Source: Candidatus Altimarinota bacterium | Lineage (GTDB): Bacteria; Patescibacteriota; Gracilibacteria; RBG-16-42-10 | Assembly: GCA_017984655.1 (NCBI GenBank) | Contig: JAGNZB010000026.1 | Span: 1-14,513 of the forward strand | Reading direction: 5' to 3' | Length of the DNA stretch: 14,513 nucleotides | Shown: piece after piece, positions 6,696 to 14,103 of the stretch | Layout of the letters: the number at the start of each line of letters is the position of its first letter | Numbering within the stretch: position 1 is the first letter of the stretch | Program-made: the position numbers and the translations under genes | The notes under the pieces: generated by a model | Seen by the model: the letters and a program-made list of their open reading frames with translations, nothing else | Told to the model about the DNA's origin: nothing | The model's database searches: none

Positions 6696-7985
6696 TTACT
6701 GATCCGCAAATAGCTCACCAATCGCAAGAACAGAAGCGACTTTTAGCTCTTTGAGCGAGCGCTTCTTAATCTCTGCTCGATAATCTGGATCACGCAGGAC
6801 GATCTTGCCATTGAGTTCCACCTCACCCAAAGCAATACTCTGACTGGGCACCACCTTTTTGGAATAAGATGCTAGTAGAGCAGTACAAATAGCAGCATCC
6901 AGCACAGGGTCCTCAGCTGTGATGCCTCCCTTGAGCTTGATATAGACATCAAACTTATGAAATTTGGCACCAGTTTGTTTCTCCAATACTGCCAATAGTG
7001 TATGTAGTCGATTGATATCAATACCCAGTGCTGTACGTCGTGGATAGCCAAAATCAGTAGGGACTACCAGAGCCTGCACTTCAGTCACAAAAATTCGCTT
7101 CCCTTGCTTGATCATCCCCAAGCTACTACCAATATCGAGCTGACCTTGACTCCAAAATAAGCTATTGGGATCCTTCATGTCGACAAAACCGCCCTCAGTC
7201 ATCTCCACGACACCCAAAGTATTGACCGCATCATAACGATTTTTGACTGCACGCAAGAATCGTACAGTGTGATCTCTTTCTCCTTCTAGATAGAAGACAG
7301 CATCCACCATGTGTTCGAGCATTTTTGGCCCAGCAATATCACCTTCCTTGGTAATATGAGCGATCCCAATCAACAAAATCTTTTGTTCTTTGGCGATTCT
7401 CCTCAGCAAATCAACTGAATATTTGATTTGTGAGACACTACCCACCGTACCAGAGGTAGTACTGGAATACAGTGTATGCAGTGAATCAATTACCAATACG
7501 TCATACGACTGTTTGCGAATATGTTCGACGATCAAATCAATATCAGCAAGCATCATTCCCTTTACCCGATCGACAACCCCCAACCGCTCAGCACGCAGCT
7601 TAAGCTGACCGATGCTTTCTTCACCAGAAATATAAAGAAATGTTTGGTTTGGCAATAAATACTTGGCAATCTGTAGTGCCAAAGTAGACTTACCAATACC
7701 AGGCTCACCACCGAGCAGCACAAAACTAGCTGGAGACAAAGCCTTGCCCATCACACACTGAACCTCTGCCAAAGGTAAGGAAAACAAGGGACGCATCTCC
7801 TCTTCACTGATACTCACATCAGAAAGGGAGACGGGTTCAAGACTCAAGGTCGTCGTGAGATTGCGATGTGTAGTGCTCACACTCTCTACCAAAGTATGCC
7901 ACTGCTGACAATTATTACACTTTCCCTGCCATTTTTTGGTCTCAAAACCACATTCCGTACAGACAAAAAGAGCGCTTGTTTTCAT
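6696..7985 (-). CDS. radA: DNA repair/recombination protein RadA (Sms)
   Basis: RadA is a RecA-related ATPase that drives branch migration of recombination intermediates. 429 residues. The zinc finger has Cys9, Cys12, Cys23 and Cys26 (CTEC...CNNC). The RecA-like core has Walker A GGEPGIGKST (92-101) and Walker B VLVIDSLH (163-170). The RadA-specific motif reads KNRYD (248-252) where KNRFG is usual, so Lys-Asn-Arg are kept. The C-terminal Lon-protease-like domain (from about 275) includes RRTALGIDINRL and ends near GELFADQ. Lengths and domain order are normal (E. coli RadA has 460 residues). The ATG start at 7985 is directly before the zinc finger. It is probably transcribed alone, since an intrinsic terminator lies upstream (8057-8089) and a gene converges from the other side. 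Confidence 0.95.
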   Translation of the reverse strand: MKTSALFVCTECGFETKKWQGKCNNCQQWHTLVESVSTTHRNLTTTLSLEPVSLSDVSISEEEMRPLFSLPLAEVQCVMGKALSPASFVLLGGEPGIGKSTLALQIAKYLLPNQTFLYISGEESIGQLKLRAERLGVVDRVKGMMLADIDLIVEHIRKQSYDVLVIDSLHTLYSSTTSGTVGSVSQIKYSVDLLRRIAKEQKILLIGIAHITKEGDIAGPKMLEHMVDAVFYLEGERDHTVRFLRAVKNRYDAVNTLGVVEMTEGGFVDMKDPNSLFWSQGQLDIGSSLGMIKQGKRIFVTEVQALVVPTDFGYPRRTALGIDINRLHTLLAVLEKQTGAKFHKFDVYIKLKGGITAEDPVLDAAICTALLASYSKKVVPSQSIALGEVELNGKIVLRDPDYRAEIKKRSLKELKVASVLAIGELFADQ

Positions 7986-8056
7986 AAAATATCAACTACT
8001 AATAAACACATGCTAGAAGCATATCGGTAAAGCAAAGAAGAGAAAAGGTGAGTAAC

Positions 8057-8089
8057 AAAAAAGCGACGCCCCCCCCAAGGAGCAATCGC
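8057..8089 (-). terminator. Intrinsic terminator after the 8115-8318 gene
   Basis: On the minus strand GCGA pairs with TCGC. After a small internal loop GCTCC pairs with GGGGC (one G-T pair), and TTTTTT follows. It sits about 25 nt past the stop codon. The 3' stem contains an eight-G run (C8 at 8069-8076 on the plus strand). It separates this gene from radA; the rest of the 7986-8114 gap shows nothing firm. Confidence 0.65.
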
Positions 8090-8114
8090 CTTTATTTCAA
8101 TCAAACAAAACTAC

Positions 8115-8318
8115 TTACGCTTTTACTTTCCCTTCGAGACCGTATTTCTTGAGCTTGAGCATATTGAATGCCAAAGCATTGAGTAGCCATTTGGTCTTAC
8201 CTTCTACAGCAAGACGCTTGAGAAGACGATCGCGAGACTTGAGAGCATTTTCTGGTTTCTTACTACTCTTGGGCCCACTGCGAGTAATTTTGTAATAAAC
8301 GATTGGTTTTCGAGACAT
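8115..8318 (-). CDS. Small, very basic protein of unknown function
   Basis: 67 residues from ATG 8318 (MSRKPIVYYKITRSG...). An upstream in-frame extension (from 8375) adds a hydrophobic stretch, but it reaches almost to the repeat element and has a pyrimidine-rich segment just before 8318, so I prefer the short form. About a third of the residues are Lys or Arg, with few acidic ones. The C-terminal half looks helical (KTKWLLNALAFNMLKLKKYG). The charge suggests nucleic-acid or ribosome binding, which is inference only. A weaker alternative is a leftover of a transposase C-terminus, since the pattern LxALAFNxxKL recalls those tails; no catalytic region remains nearby. A following intrinsic terminator supports a real transcript. 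Not recognised. Confidence 0.55.
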   Translation of the reverse strand: MSRKPIVYYKITRSGPKSSKKPENALKSRDRLLKRLAVEGKTKWLLNALAFNMLKLKKYGLEGKVKA

Positions 8319-8383
8319 AAAAAGAGAGAACAAGCGGAGGGAAATGTACGAGAAAATGACGAACAAGTCAACCAAAGACTCAG

Positions 8384-8495
8384 ATTACAAATTATAAATT
8401 ACAAATTACAAATGGATGAGATGAAAATAGCAGGCACAAAATAGCTGCAAATGCCCGTACCCAATTTGTAATTTATAATCTGTAATTTGTAATTT
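8384..8495. repeat. Inverted-repeat element 1 bounded by ATTACAA heptamer arrays
   Basis: The left arm (8384-8415, plus strand) is ATTACAA, ATTATAA, ATTACAA, ATTACAA, then ATGG. The right arm (8460-8493, minus strand) is ATTACAA, ATTACAG, ATTATAA, ATTACAA, then ATTGGG. The arms face each other across about 44 bp of unrelated sequence and could form a long AU-rich stem in RNA or a cruciform in DNA. The right arm starts 3 nt after the stop of the 8497-9030 gene. Together with the flank 8319-8383, where nothing else is seen, it fills the gap between two minus-strand genes. Confidence 0.85.
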
Positions 8496-8496
8496 C

Positions 8497-9030
8497 CTAA
8501 AACATTCTCTCCACTTTCTCAGCAAAGGATTCTTTGTGAAAATCATCTACTACCAAGTATTCACGCAGTGTAGTTTCCAAGATGAGGCGCTCTTCAGGAT
8601 TGATACTGAGTACTAGCCGTGATTTGGTGCTATTGACCAATTGAAAACAGACATAGGCTTCTTCGGGCAGGAACTGGAACCAGAAATGTTTGATATAAGT
8701 AAACGCATAGAAATCAGCACCAACATACAGCCCTTTGTTGCTGATAACGATATCAAGAACTGGTGCTTGTGATTGAGAATACAGATAGACCACGCCAGCT
8801 AAAAGTGAAATCACCAGCGCCATAGTCCAAGCCTGAGTAAACAAAGCATAGACCAAGAGGATGACTGCAGCGATACCAGCATAGACATACCAAGACTGAC
8901 CACGAGCCAACCAAGTCCGCTCATGTCCTTGCCAAGTATAAATTCCCTGCTCAGCATGCTCAGCGGGAACAGTCAACCCTTCTTGTTCATGAGCCTCAGC
9001 TTCAGCAGTAGGCATAGTATTATCGATCAT
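8497..9030 (-). CDS. Unknown two-TM membrane protein with cytoplasmic C-terminal domain
   Basis: 177 residues from ATG 9030. A TTG at 9048 is in frame but would overlap the upstream gene more, and Met6 (9015) is another possibility. The acidic N-terminus (EAEAHEQEG) is followed by WLARGQSWYVYAGIAAVILL and TWTMALVISLL-like hydrophobic stretches, giving two adjacent membrane segments at about 47-64 and 68-84. The C-terminal ~90 residues form an alpha/beta region (DIVISNKGLYVGADFYAF...SRLVLSINPEERLILETTLREYL) that looks PH-like. The layout W..R..SWY, two TM, then a beta domain is one I associate with unnamed Patescibacteria proteins; function unknown. It overlaps the 3' end of the 9020-10498 gene by 11 nt, so the two are probably co-translated. 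Confidence 0.8.
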   Translation of the reverse strand: MIDNTMPTAEAEAHEQEGLTVPAEHAEQGIYTWQGHERTWLARGQSWYVYAGIAAVILLVYALFTQAWTMALVISLLAGVVYLYSQSQAPVLDIVISNKGLYVGADFYAFTYIKHFWFQFLPEEAYVCFQLVNSTKSRLVLSINPEERLILETTLREYLVVDDFHKESFAEKVERMF

Positions 9031-10498
9031 AATGATGAGGGGAAACAATAGTAATCAATGTTTTTTCTTGCTTCTTACGAACTCCAGCCCAGAGACCATA
9101 GGCCACACAACTAATACCAGTTAGAAACAGTATACCAAAAAGGAATGGATTTGGCTTGCCCGGCGAGGCAGAGACTACCGAAGCCAAAGCAGCACTGTTT
9201 TCTGTAGTAGCAGAGGTTGATGTACCCCTTGGGATCGGTGTCGAGCTTTGCGCTACAACACTAGCAACCACAGGAGCCGAAGCTTCTACAGCCAAAGCTT
9301 TCACTTCAGCTACTACTTGTAAAAACCCCGCAAGCTCAGAGGCGGTCACTATTTGTAATGGCTCTAGATCTGTTTGAACCGGAAGTAATCGATGCTCTCT
9401 AACATATGCAGCATACACAGGCCACCACAGCTGACTTTCGGCACGCAGCTCATCAATATCAGCAAACCCACTGACAGTAGCAGTAAAATCAGCAGGAGAC
9501 CAAGGAAGCAGATCACAAAGAACCAACACATCACGGATCATCGCAATCCTAGTCACACCAACAACAGGCATCTCTTGAGGATCAAGGTTGAGTAAGCGAT
9601 TGAGATTACTAAGATCTTGCTTGTGAGAAGTAGGACGACTAGGAAAACAACTAGCTTGTGATTGTTTCAAAATATCCAAGCGACGAATAGCATCCACAGG
9701 AAGAGATGGCAAACTCTCTACTGGTACGACCAGCTCAGGCTCACTGCTAGAGATTACCGCTGACGCAACTGGATCCTCACCAGGACTGACAATCACTCTC
9801 ACAGTGTCTGTTCCTTGATAAGTACCATCGCTCACTGCCAGCTGAAAAGTAACTGCAGTAGTAGTAGTCACCGGAGGCGCAATAAAGCTAGTTCTCATTT
9901 TAGTCGGAGCAAAGACCACAACCGGCCCTTCTATTTGCTGCCAGCTATAGGTCAAAGCCAAACTATCCACATCAGAAGATGTACTGCCATCAAGAACAAC
10001 TTGATCCCCAGCAGTGACGCTCTGGTCATTACCAGCATTGGCCAAAGGAGGTTCTACATTAGTAGTAGGCACCAGGACCGAAGGCTCTTCAGCTTCCACT
10101 ACTGATGAGGAAACAGGATCCTCTGCGATCACTTTCACTTTTGCAGTACCAACTTGTTGACTACTACCATCACTGACAAGCACAGTAAAATTAAGCACAC
10201 CAACTTGATTGGGAGCAGTGAAACGTAATGTATCACTAAATTGGTTACGCAAACTAACACTAGTACCACTTGTTTGTTGCCACTGGTATGACAACGCATC
10301 AGTATTCTCCTGATCATTATTGACCGTAGCACTGATACGAACCTTCTCACCGACAGCTACGGTAGTCACAGCAATAGGATCGACCTGCAACACACCAGCA
10401 GCAGACGCTACTAAAGGGGCGGCGAACAGCAAGCTCACTGCAAGCAGAAAATGGCTCACCCACGAACGCCGACGAATGCCAATACTAGTAATCCCCAT
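9020..10498 (-). CDS. Membrane-anchored surface protein with two Ig/PKD-like domains and a degenerate SLH-like region
   Basis: 492 residues. The signal peptide has a basic n-region (RRRSW), a hydrophobic core and ASAAG near residues 31-35. Ig/PKD-like domain 1 spans about 36-125 (VGEKVRISATV, YQWQQTSG, FTVLVSDGSS). Domain 2 spans about 150-237 (PLANAGNDQSVTAGDQVVLDG, TYSWQQIEGP, FQLAVSDGTY), the textbook PKD/REJ-type pattern. Each is followed by a similar linker (EDPVSSSVVEAEEPSVLVP and EDPVASAVISSSEPELVVP). Residues about 312-400 resemble diverged SLH repeats (VTRIAMIRDVLVL; GFADID then WWPVYAAYVREHRLLP; VTASELAGFLQVV). After a Ser/Thr/Ala-rich stalk comes one membrane segment (451-473, FLFGILFLTGISCVAYGLW) and a basic tail. 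It should be displayed outside and held by the C-terminal anchor. Ligand unknown. It is first in a two-gene unit. Confidence 0.87.
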   Translation of the reverse strand: MGITSIGIRRRSWVSHFLLAVSLLFAAPLVASAAGVLQVDPIAVTTVAVGEKVRISATVNNDQENTDALSYQWQQTSGTSVSLRNQFSDTLRFTAPNQVGVLNFTVLVSDGSSQQVGTAKVKVIAEDPVSSSVVEAEEPSVLVPTTNVEPPLANAGNDQSVTAGDQVVLDGSTSSDVDSLALTYSWQQIEGPVVVFAPTKMRTSFIAPPVTTTTAVTFQLAVSDGTYQGTDTVRVIVSPGEDPVASAVISSSEPELVVPVESLPSLPVDAIRRLDILKQSQASCFPSRPTSHKQDLSNLNRLLNLDPQEMPVVGVTRIAMIRDVLVLCDLLPWSPADFTATVSGFADIDELRAESQLWWPVYAAYVREHRLLPVQTDLEPLQIVTASELAGFLQVVAEVKALAVEASAPVVASVVAQSSTPIPRGTSTSATTENSAALASVVSASPGKPNPFLFGILFLTGISCVAYGLWAGVRKKQEKTLITIVSPHHYDR

Positions 10499-10520
10499 AA
10501 ATTTATTTTTGTTTCCTTTC

Positions 10521-10529
10521 AGTATACCA
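10521..10529 (-). promoter_or_regulatory. Candidate extended -10 promoter for the PKD surface protein
   Basis: TGGTATACT on the minus strand (TGn plus TATACT). Predicted start is near 10514, 16 nt before the ATG at 10498. No strong -35 box is seen. Confidence 0.5.
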
Positions 10530-10571
10530 CATTTATGATCACAAAACCTAGCCTTAGCTATGGAGCTCAGC

Positions 10572-10577
10572 TACAAT
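10572..10577 (+). promoter_or_regulatory. Candidate -10 box for the lipoprotein-rodZ unit
   Basis: TACAAT, giving a predicted start near 10584 and a leader of about 15 nt to ATG 10599. This favours that ATG over the upstream one at 10560. The -35 region is poor. Confidence 0.35.
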
Positions 10578-10598
10578 CACGTTAGTAATCACCTTGTT

Positions 10599-11201
10599 AT
10601 GCGTCTCTTCACCCGTGGTACTCTTTTTCTGACCCTCTTAAGCCTTACTGCTTGTGGCTCTCCAGCACCAACAACCGAGAACATTCAGACCTGGACGGGT
10701 AGCATTATCCTCAATCCTACCCACCTCGTAGACCAAAGCGACTATATGCTGGTACAAGAAGACAACAACCTCGTAGTCGCCTATATCGACAGCACCGAGG
10801 TCCCCCTAGAAGACTACCTCGACCAAGCCGGCACAGTCACTGGCAAGATTACCAAACAAACAGCTGACCAAGCACCGACACTGCTAGTAGACCAATTCAC
10901 ACCAGCAAAACCACTAACCCAAGAGGACATTATTCTCCGGGCAGCAAAAGTCGAAAGCCAAAGAGCCCCCTACACTCACACATGGTCAGAATCGCTACAA
11001 ATGCTCGTCCTCCAAACTGATATTAGTAGTGGCAGTGCTTCTGTCCAAATCAAAGACGAAGGGAATACCCACATCATTCGTCTCGTCCGTAATGATAAAA
11101 GCTGGCATATTGCCGGCATCGAACAGGTAGGGTATAGTCCAGTAGAAAGTGGCACAGGTGCTACAGAAACAGCAGTATCACCCGAAGAACTGTCGCAGTA
11201 G
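10599..11201 (+). CDS. Lipoprotein of unknown function, possibly with an OB-like fold
   Basis: 200 residues from ATG 10599. The signal peptide MRLFTRGTLFLTLLSLTAC is short and ideal, with a lipobox SLTAC and lipid-modified Cys19. An ATG at 10560 would add 13 polar residues in front and is less likely. Residues about 30-97 (TGSIILNP, YMLVQEDNNLVVAYID, AGTVTGKIT, TLLVDQF) have the strand order and Gly placement of a small OB-type barrel, which is inference. A second beta-rich part at about 120-180 (YTHTWSESLQMLVLQTD, HIIRLVRNDKSWHIAGIEQV) follows, then a Ser/Thr/Glu-rich tail. It should be anchored on the outer face of the cytoplasmic membrane. It lies 56 nt upstream of rodZ on the same strand, which hints at a link to wall or shape functions. 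No known family recognised. Confidence 0.82.
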   Translation: MRLFTRGTLFLTLLSLTACGSPAPTTENIQTWTGSIILNPTHLVDQSDYMLVQEDNNLVVAYIDSTEVPLEDYLDQAGTVTGKITKQTADQAPTLLVDQFTPAKPLTQEDIILRAAKVESQRAPYTHTWSESLQMLVLQTDISSGSASVQIKDEGNTHIIRLVRNDKSWHIAGIEQVGYSPVESGTGATETAVSPEELSQ

Positions 11202-11257
11202 CAGCTCACAGTTCATGGCAGATCATAGCGATTTTAGTTGTTTAGCTTCTCAAGGCA

Positions 11258-12202
11258 ATGTCTACACTCCCCAGATTTCTTGGCGATTATCTTCACCAAA
11301 GACGAACCGATCATGGTATCGCCTTGCAAGAAATCGAGCGTGATATTGGGATTCGCCCTGAGTATATCGAAGCCCTGGAACAGCGTGACTTTAACAAGCT
11401 CCCAGCTGACATCTACCTTCTCCAGATTGTACGCCAATATGCACGTTATTTAGGATTGGAAGAAGAGAGCATTATCAAGCGTCTCAAAATAGAAAAAACT
11501 GACTTTCTCAAACATCAAAATAAACTCAGCGAACAAAAAGTGCTCTCCCATCACTTTCCCATCACTGGAAAAAAGATTTTTATTGGTATCGCCACTTCAG
11601 TACTGAGCTTGGTGGGATTGTATATTGCCCAGCAATTTTACCATGTCTCAGCTCCTCCAGATATCGTGATTTATGAGCCTCGAAATGGCGTCACCATTAC
11701 TGGCAACAATATTCTCGTCAAAGGCAAAACCAATAATGCCAGCAAGATTGAATTCAATGGCAAAGTAATTAGTACCGATAGCGAAGGCAACTTCAATATT
11801 CCGGTAGACCTCAAGAACGGTGAAAATAGCATCGCAGTAGTAGCGACCAGCAATAATGGCCAACGCAGTGGTGAAGATCTCACTGTCTATTCAATCGGCA
11901 CCATCAGCGCGCCTGTAGCTCCTCTAGAGCATCTCAACAAAGGCACATTCACCCTAGCTATTACAGCAAAAGACACCAGCTGGATCAGCATCAAAACTGA
12001 TGGAGATACGGTACAGAAAACAATGAAAAGTGGCGACAAAGAAGAGTTTATCGGCAAAAACATCGACATCATTGCCGGTAATGCTGGTGGCATCGAGATC
12101 GCCCTCAATGGCAGCACAGCCACTACACTCGGAGACAAAGGAATGGTGGTACGCAAAAGTTACAGCTGGAATGATGCCAATATCAGCTATCTCAATCCGT
12201 AG
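11258..12202 (+). CDS. rodZ: RodZ-like cell-shape protein (HTH_25 + TM + Ig-like + C-terminal RodZ domain)
   Basis: RodZ links the MreB cytoskeleton to the periplasmic wall-synthesis machine. 314 residues. The cytoplasmic helix-turn-helix (about 7-75) shows FLGDYLHQRRTDHGIALQEI and RPEYIEALEQRDFNKLPADIY. A basic linker is followed by a membrane segment at about 106-126 (KIFIGIATSVLSLVGLYIA). Outside lies a bacterial Ig-like domain, about 134-212 (IYEPRNGVTITGNNILVKG, NGENSIAVVATSNNG), not present in E. coli RodZ but seen in other lineages. The end, about 229-303, matches the RodZ C-terminal domain (TAKDTSWISIKTDGD, GNAGGIEIALNGS, LGDKGMVVRKSYSW). The gene ends 1 nt from the convergent ATPase gene. 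No MreB is in the window, so the usual partner must be elsewhere or absent. Confidence 0.9.
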   Translation: MSTLPRFLGDYLHQRRTDHGIALQEIERDIGIRPEYIEALEQRDFNKLPADIYLLQIVRQYARYLGLEEESIIKRLKIEKTDFLKHQNKLSEQKVLSHHFPITGKKIFIGIATSVLSLVGLYIAQQFYHVSAPPDIVIYEPRNGVTITGNNILVKGKTNNASKIEFNGKVISTDSEGNFNIPVDLKNGENSIAVVATSNNGQRSGEDLTVYSIGTISAPVAPLEHLNKGTFTLAITAKDTSWISIKTDGDTVQKTMKSGDKEEFIGKNIDIIAGNAGGIEIALNGSTATTLGDKGMVVRKSYSWNDANISYLNP

Positions 12203-12203
12203 T

Positions 12204-13871
12204 TTATACCTCCAAATCTGAAGTGACACGCATTACTTCAGCAAGAGTAGTGACACCCTCAAAGATCTTGAGCACCCCAGCCTCACGCAAAGTGAGCATC
12301 TTTTGAGTACTCCGCACATAGTCCAACATCTCACCATCAGGCCGGATAGCGAGAATCATCTTCTCAAGCGTACGATCGACAGTGAAGACTTCATAGATAC
12401 CAATTTGTCCCCGGTATCCCGTATAACTACACCTCTCACAGCCCTTACCAATCATAAAATGTTCAGGCTTGTCGATTTGGACTCCCTGGACCTGCTCAAC
12501 TGAAGCAATCAATTCATTGAGTACCACCAATTCTTGGTCTGAGTACTGATGAACCTCCTGGCAATGAGGACAAATCCGTCTCACCAACCGCTGAGCAATG
12601 ACAGTATCCAATGCTGGAGCCAAAATAAATGGAGCCACTCCCATATTGATCAAACGAGGGATGGTAGCAATAGCATTATTGGTATGCAGAGTAGACAAAA
12701 CGATATGCCCGGTCAAAGAAGCCTGACAAGCGATCTCTGCCGTCTCACGATCACGAATTTCACCAACCATCAGAATATCAGGATCTTGGCGCAGCACTGA
12801 TCGTAATCCTGAAGCAAAATCATAATTATTCTCAGCATTGACCTGACTCTGCACGATACCAACAACATTGTACTCTACAGGGTCTTCGAGGGTAATAATC
12901 TTTTGGTCCGCCGTATTCAGCATATGCAAAAGAGCATAGAGACTAGTAGTCTTACCACTACCAGTCGGTCCGGTAGCAAGTACTAAACCATTGGGACGAG
13001 CAATCGCCGCTTCCACTAGCTTCAATGCCGCACCAGCCAAACCAAGATCAGTGAGTGTAAGGAGTTTTTCTTGGGTAGACAATAGACGCATTACTAAGGT
13101 CTCGCCAAACATCGTCGGTAAACTAGAAAGACGCACATCCACTTTCTGACGATTGACATAAAAACTGAACCGACCATCTTGAGGTCGATTGGTGATATTG
13201 AGCTTGATATGAGCTGAATGTTTGAACTGAGCGATCATATTGATAGCCTTCTCACGTGACACGGTGAAGACGTCTTGCAAGACACCATCGATACGAAAAC
13301 GAACTTTGGTGATCTTGTCATAGGGCTCGATATGGATATCCGAACTACCAGCACGCATCGCACCGACCAATAATGCATTGGCACTCTCCTCACCAGAGAC
13401 GAGCTCTAATTTATCTTTGAGGGTAGCAATATTTTTGATCTCATCGAGCATATTGCCGAGATCAGCTTCTTCGTAGACATTTTCAATTGCCGTCTTTTGT
13501 TTGTAGAATTCCACATGGTAGATCTTCAACGCATCTTCTAGACCAGCAGCAGTAGAAATATTGAGATTGATCGCATATTCTTTTTGCTTAAGCTGCTCGA
13601 TCAGGGCAAGTGTAGCAGGATACTGAGGGTCAACCACAGCCAACCGCAACTTCCGACCAGTACGAAAGAAAGGCATTGCTTGAGCGGTACGGCACTCCTC
13701 CTCCGTAACAATCGAAAGCAAATCAATATTGATCGGCAGCTTCACCAAATCAACATACGAAATCCCCAGCTCCGTCGCCTTTTTGATCGCTTCTTTCTCT
13801 TCAAAAGCACGATTGACTTCTTGGAGTTTCTGATCCAGCGGTTTACTAGTTCGATCGGAAGGAAGGGCCAT
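12204..13871 (-). CDS. pilB: Type IV pilus assembly / type II secretion ATPase, PilB/GspE family
   Basis: Hexameric ATPase powering pilin polymerisation at the cytoplasmic membrane. 555 residues from ATG 13871; a GTG at 13889 upstream of a C7 run is less likely. The N-terminal GspE-type domain covers about 10-130. The ATPase core has Walker A GPTGSGKTT (301-309), Asp box TLEDPVEY (near 327-334), Walker B DILMVGEIRD (365-374) and His box GHIVLSTLHT (388-397). The zinc-binding tetracysteine is CPHC (434-437) with CERC (478-481). All motifs are intact and length is typical for PilB. The tetracysteine and N-domain argue against a PilT retraction motor. No pilC, pilT, pilM or pilin gene is in the window, so the gene stands apart from the usual cluster; PilB versus GspE cannot be settled without them. 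Confidence 0.92.
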   Translation of the reverse strand: MALPSDRTSKPLDQKLQEVNRAFEEKEAIKKATELGISYVDLVKLPINIDLLSIVTEEECRTAQAMPFFRTGRKLRLAVVDPQYPATLALIEQLKQKEYAINLNISTAAGLEDALKIYHVEFYKQKTAIENVYEEADLGNMLDEIKNIATLKDKLELVSGEESANALLVGAMRAGSSDIHIEPYDKITKVRFRIDGVLQDVFTVSREKAINMIAQFKHSAHIKLNITNRPQDGRFSFYVNRQKVDVRLSSLPTMFGETLVMRLLSTQEKLLTLTDLGLAGAALKLVEAAIARPNGLVLATGPTGSGKTTSLYALLHMLNTADQKIITLEDPVEYNVVGIVQSQVNAENNYDFASGLRSVLRQDPDILMVGEIRDRETAEIACQASLTGHIVLSTLHTNNAIATIPRLINMGVAPFILAPALDTVIAQRLVRRICPHCQEVHQYSDQELVVLNELIASVEQVQGVQIDKPEHFMIGKGCERCSYTGYRGQIGIYEVFTVDRTLEKMILAIRPDGEMLDYVRSTQKMLTLREAGVLKIFEGVTTLAEVMRVTSDLEV

Positions 13872-13907
13872 AAGGGGGGGACAAGGCACAATTTAGATGT
13901 TCTTTAT

Positions 13908-13936
13908 AGTATAAAAGAATGACGGCAAATTGTCGA
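13908..13936 (-). promoter_or_regulatory. Sigma70-type promoter for pilB
   Basis: On the minus strand TCGACA (13936-13931) is a five-of-six match to the -35 consensus. After a 17-nt spacer comes TATACT (13913-13908), five of six for -10. Transcription should begin near 13901, leaving a leader of about 30 nt. It is the best promoter in the window. Confidence 0.65.
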
Positions 13937-14036
13937 GAAGAAAGAATGGTTATGCAGAGTAATAGTGGAATGAGAAACAGCGAAAAATTACAAATTACAA
14001 ATTATAAATTACAAATTGGGGGAAGGGGACCGTTTT

Positions 14037-14068
14037 AATTAGGAATTAGTAATGAGGAATTATGAATT
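14037..14068 (+). repeat. Degenerate AATTAGG heptamer array
   Basis: Four heptamers in register: AATTAGG, AATTAGT, AATGAGG, AATTATG, then AATT. The period matches that of the flanking ATTACAA arrays but the unit differs. It lies inside element 2. Confidence 0.65.
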
Positions 14069-14103
14069 GAAGCCTGATACTCTTATTCTCATTCTTTCCT
14101 TCT

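Noticed and set aside
8115..8375. Transposase fragment as the main call for the small basic protein
   Set aside because: Only a loose C-terminal pattern fits; no DDE residues, terminal repeats with target duplication or neighbouring transposase parts are seen.
8384..8495. Heptamer arrays considered as a CRISPR array
   Set aside because: Units are 7 bp, contiguous and without spacers, and no cas gene is near.
10560..10598. ATG 10560 as start of the lipoprotein
   Set aside because: It would put 13 polar residues before a complete signal peptide and precede the likely -10 box at 10572.
13872..13889. Phase-variable pilB start through the C7 run between GTG 13889 and ATG 13871
   Set aside because: The ATG after the run gives a full-length protein and matches the promoter distance, so slippage would not affect it.
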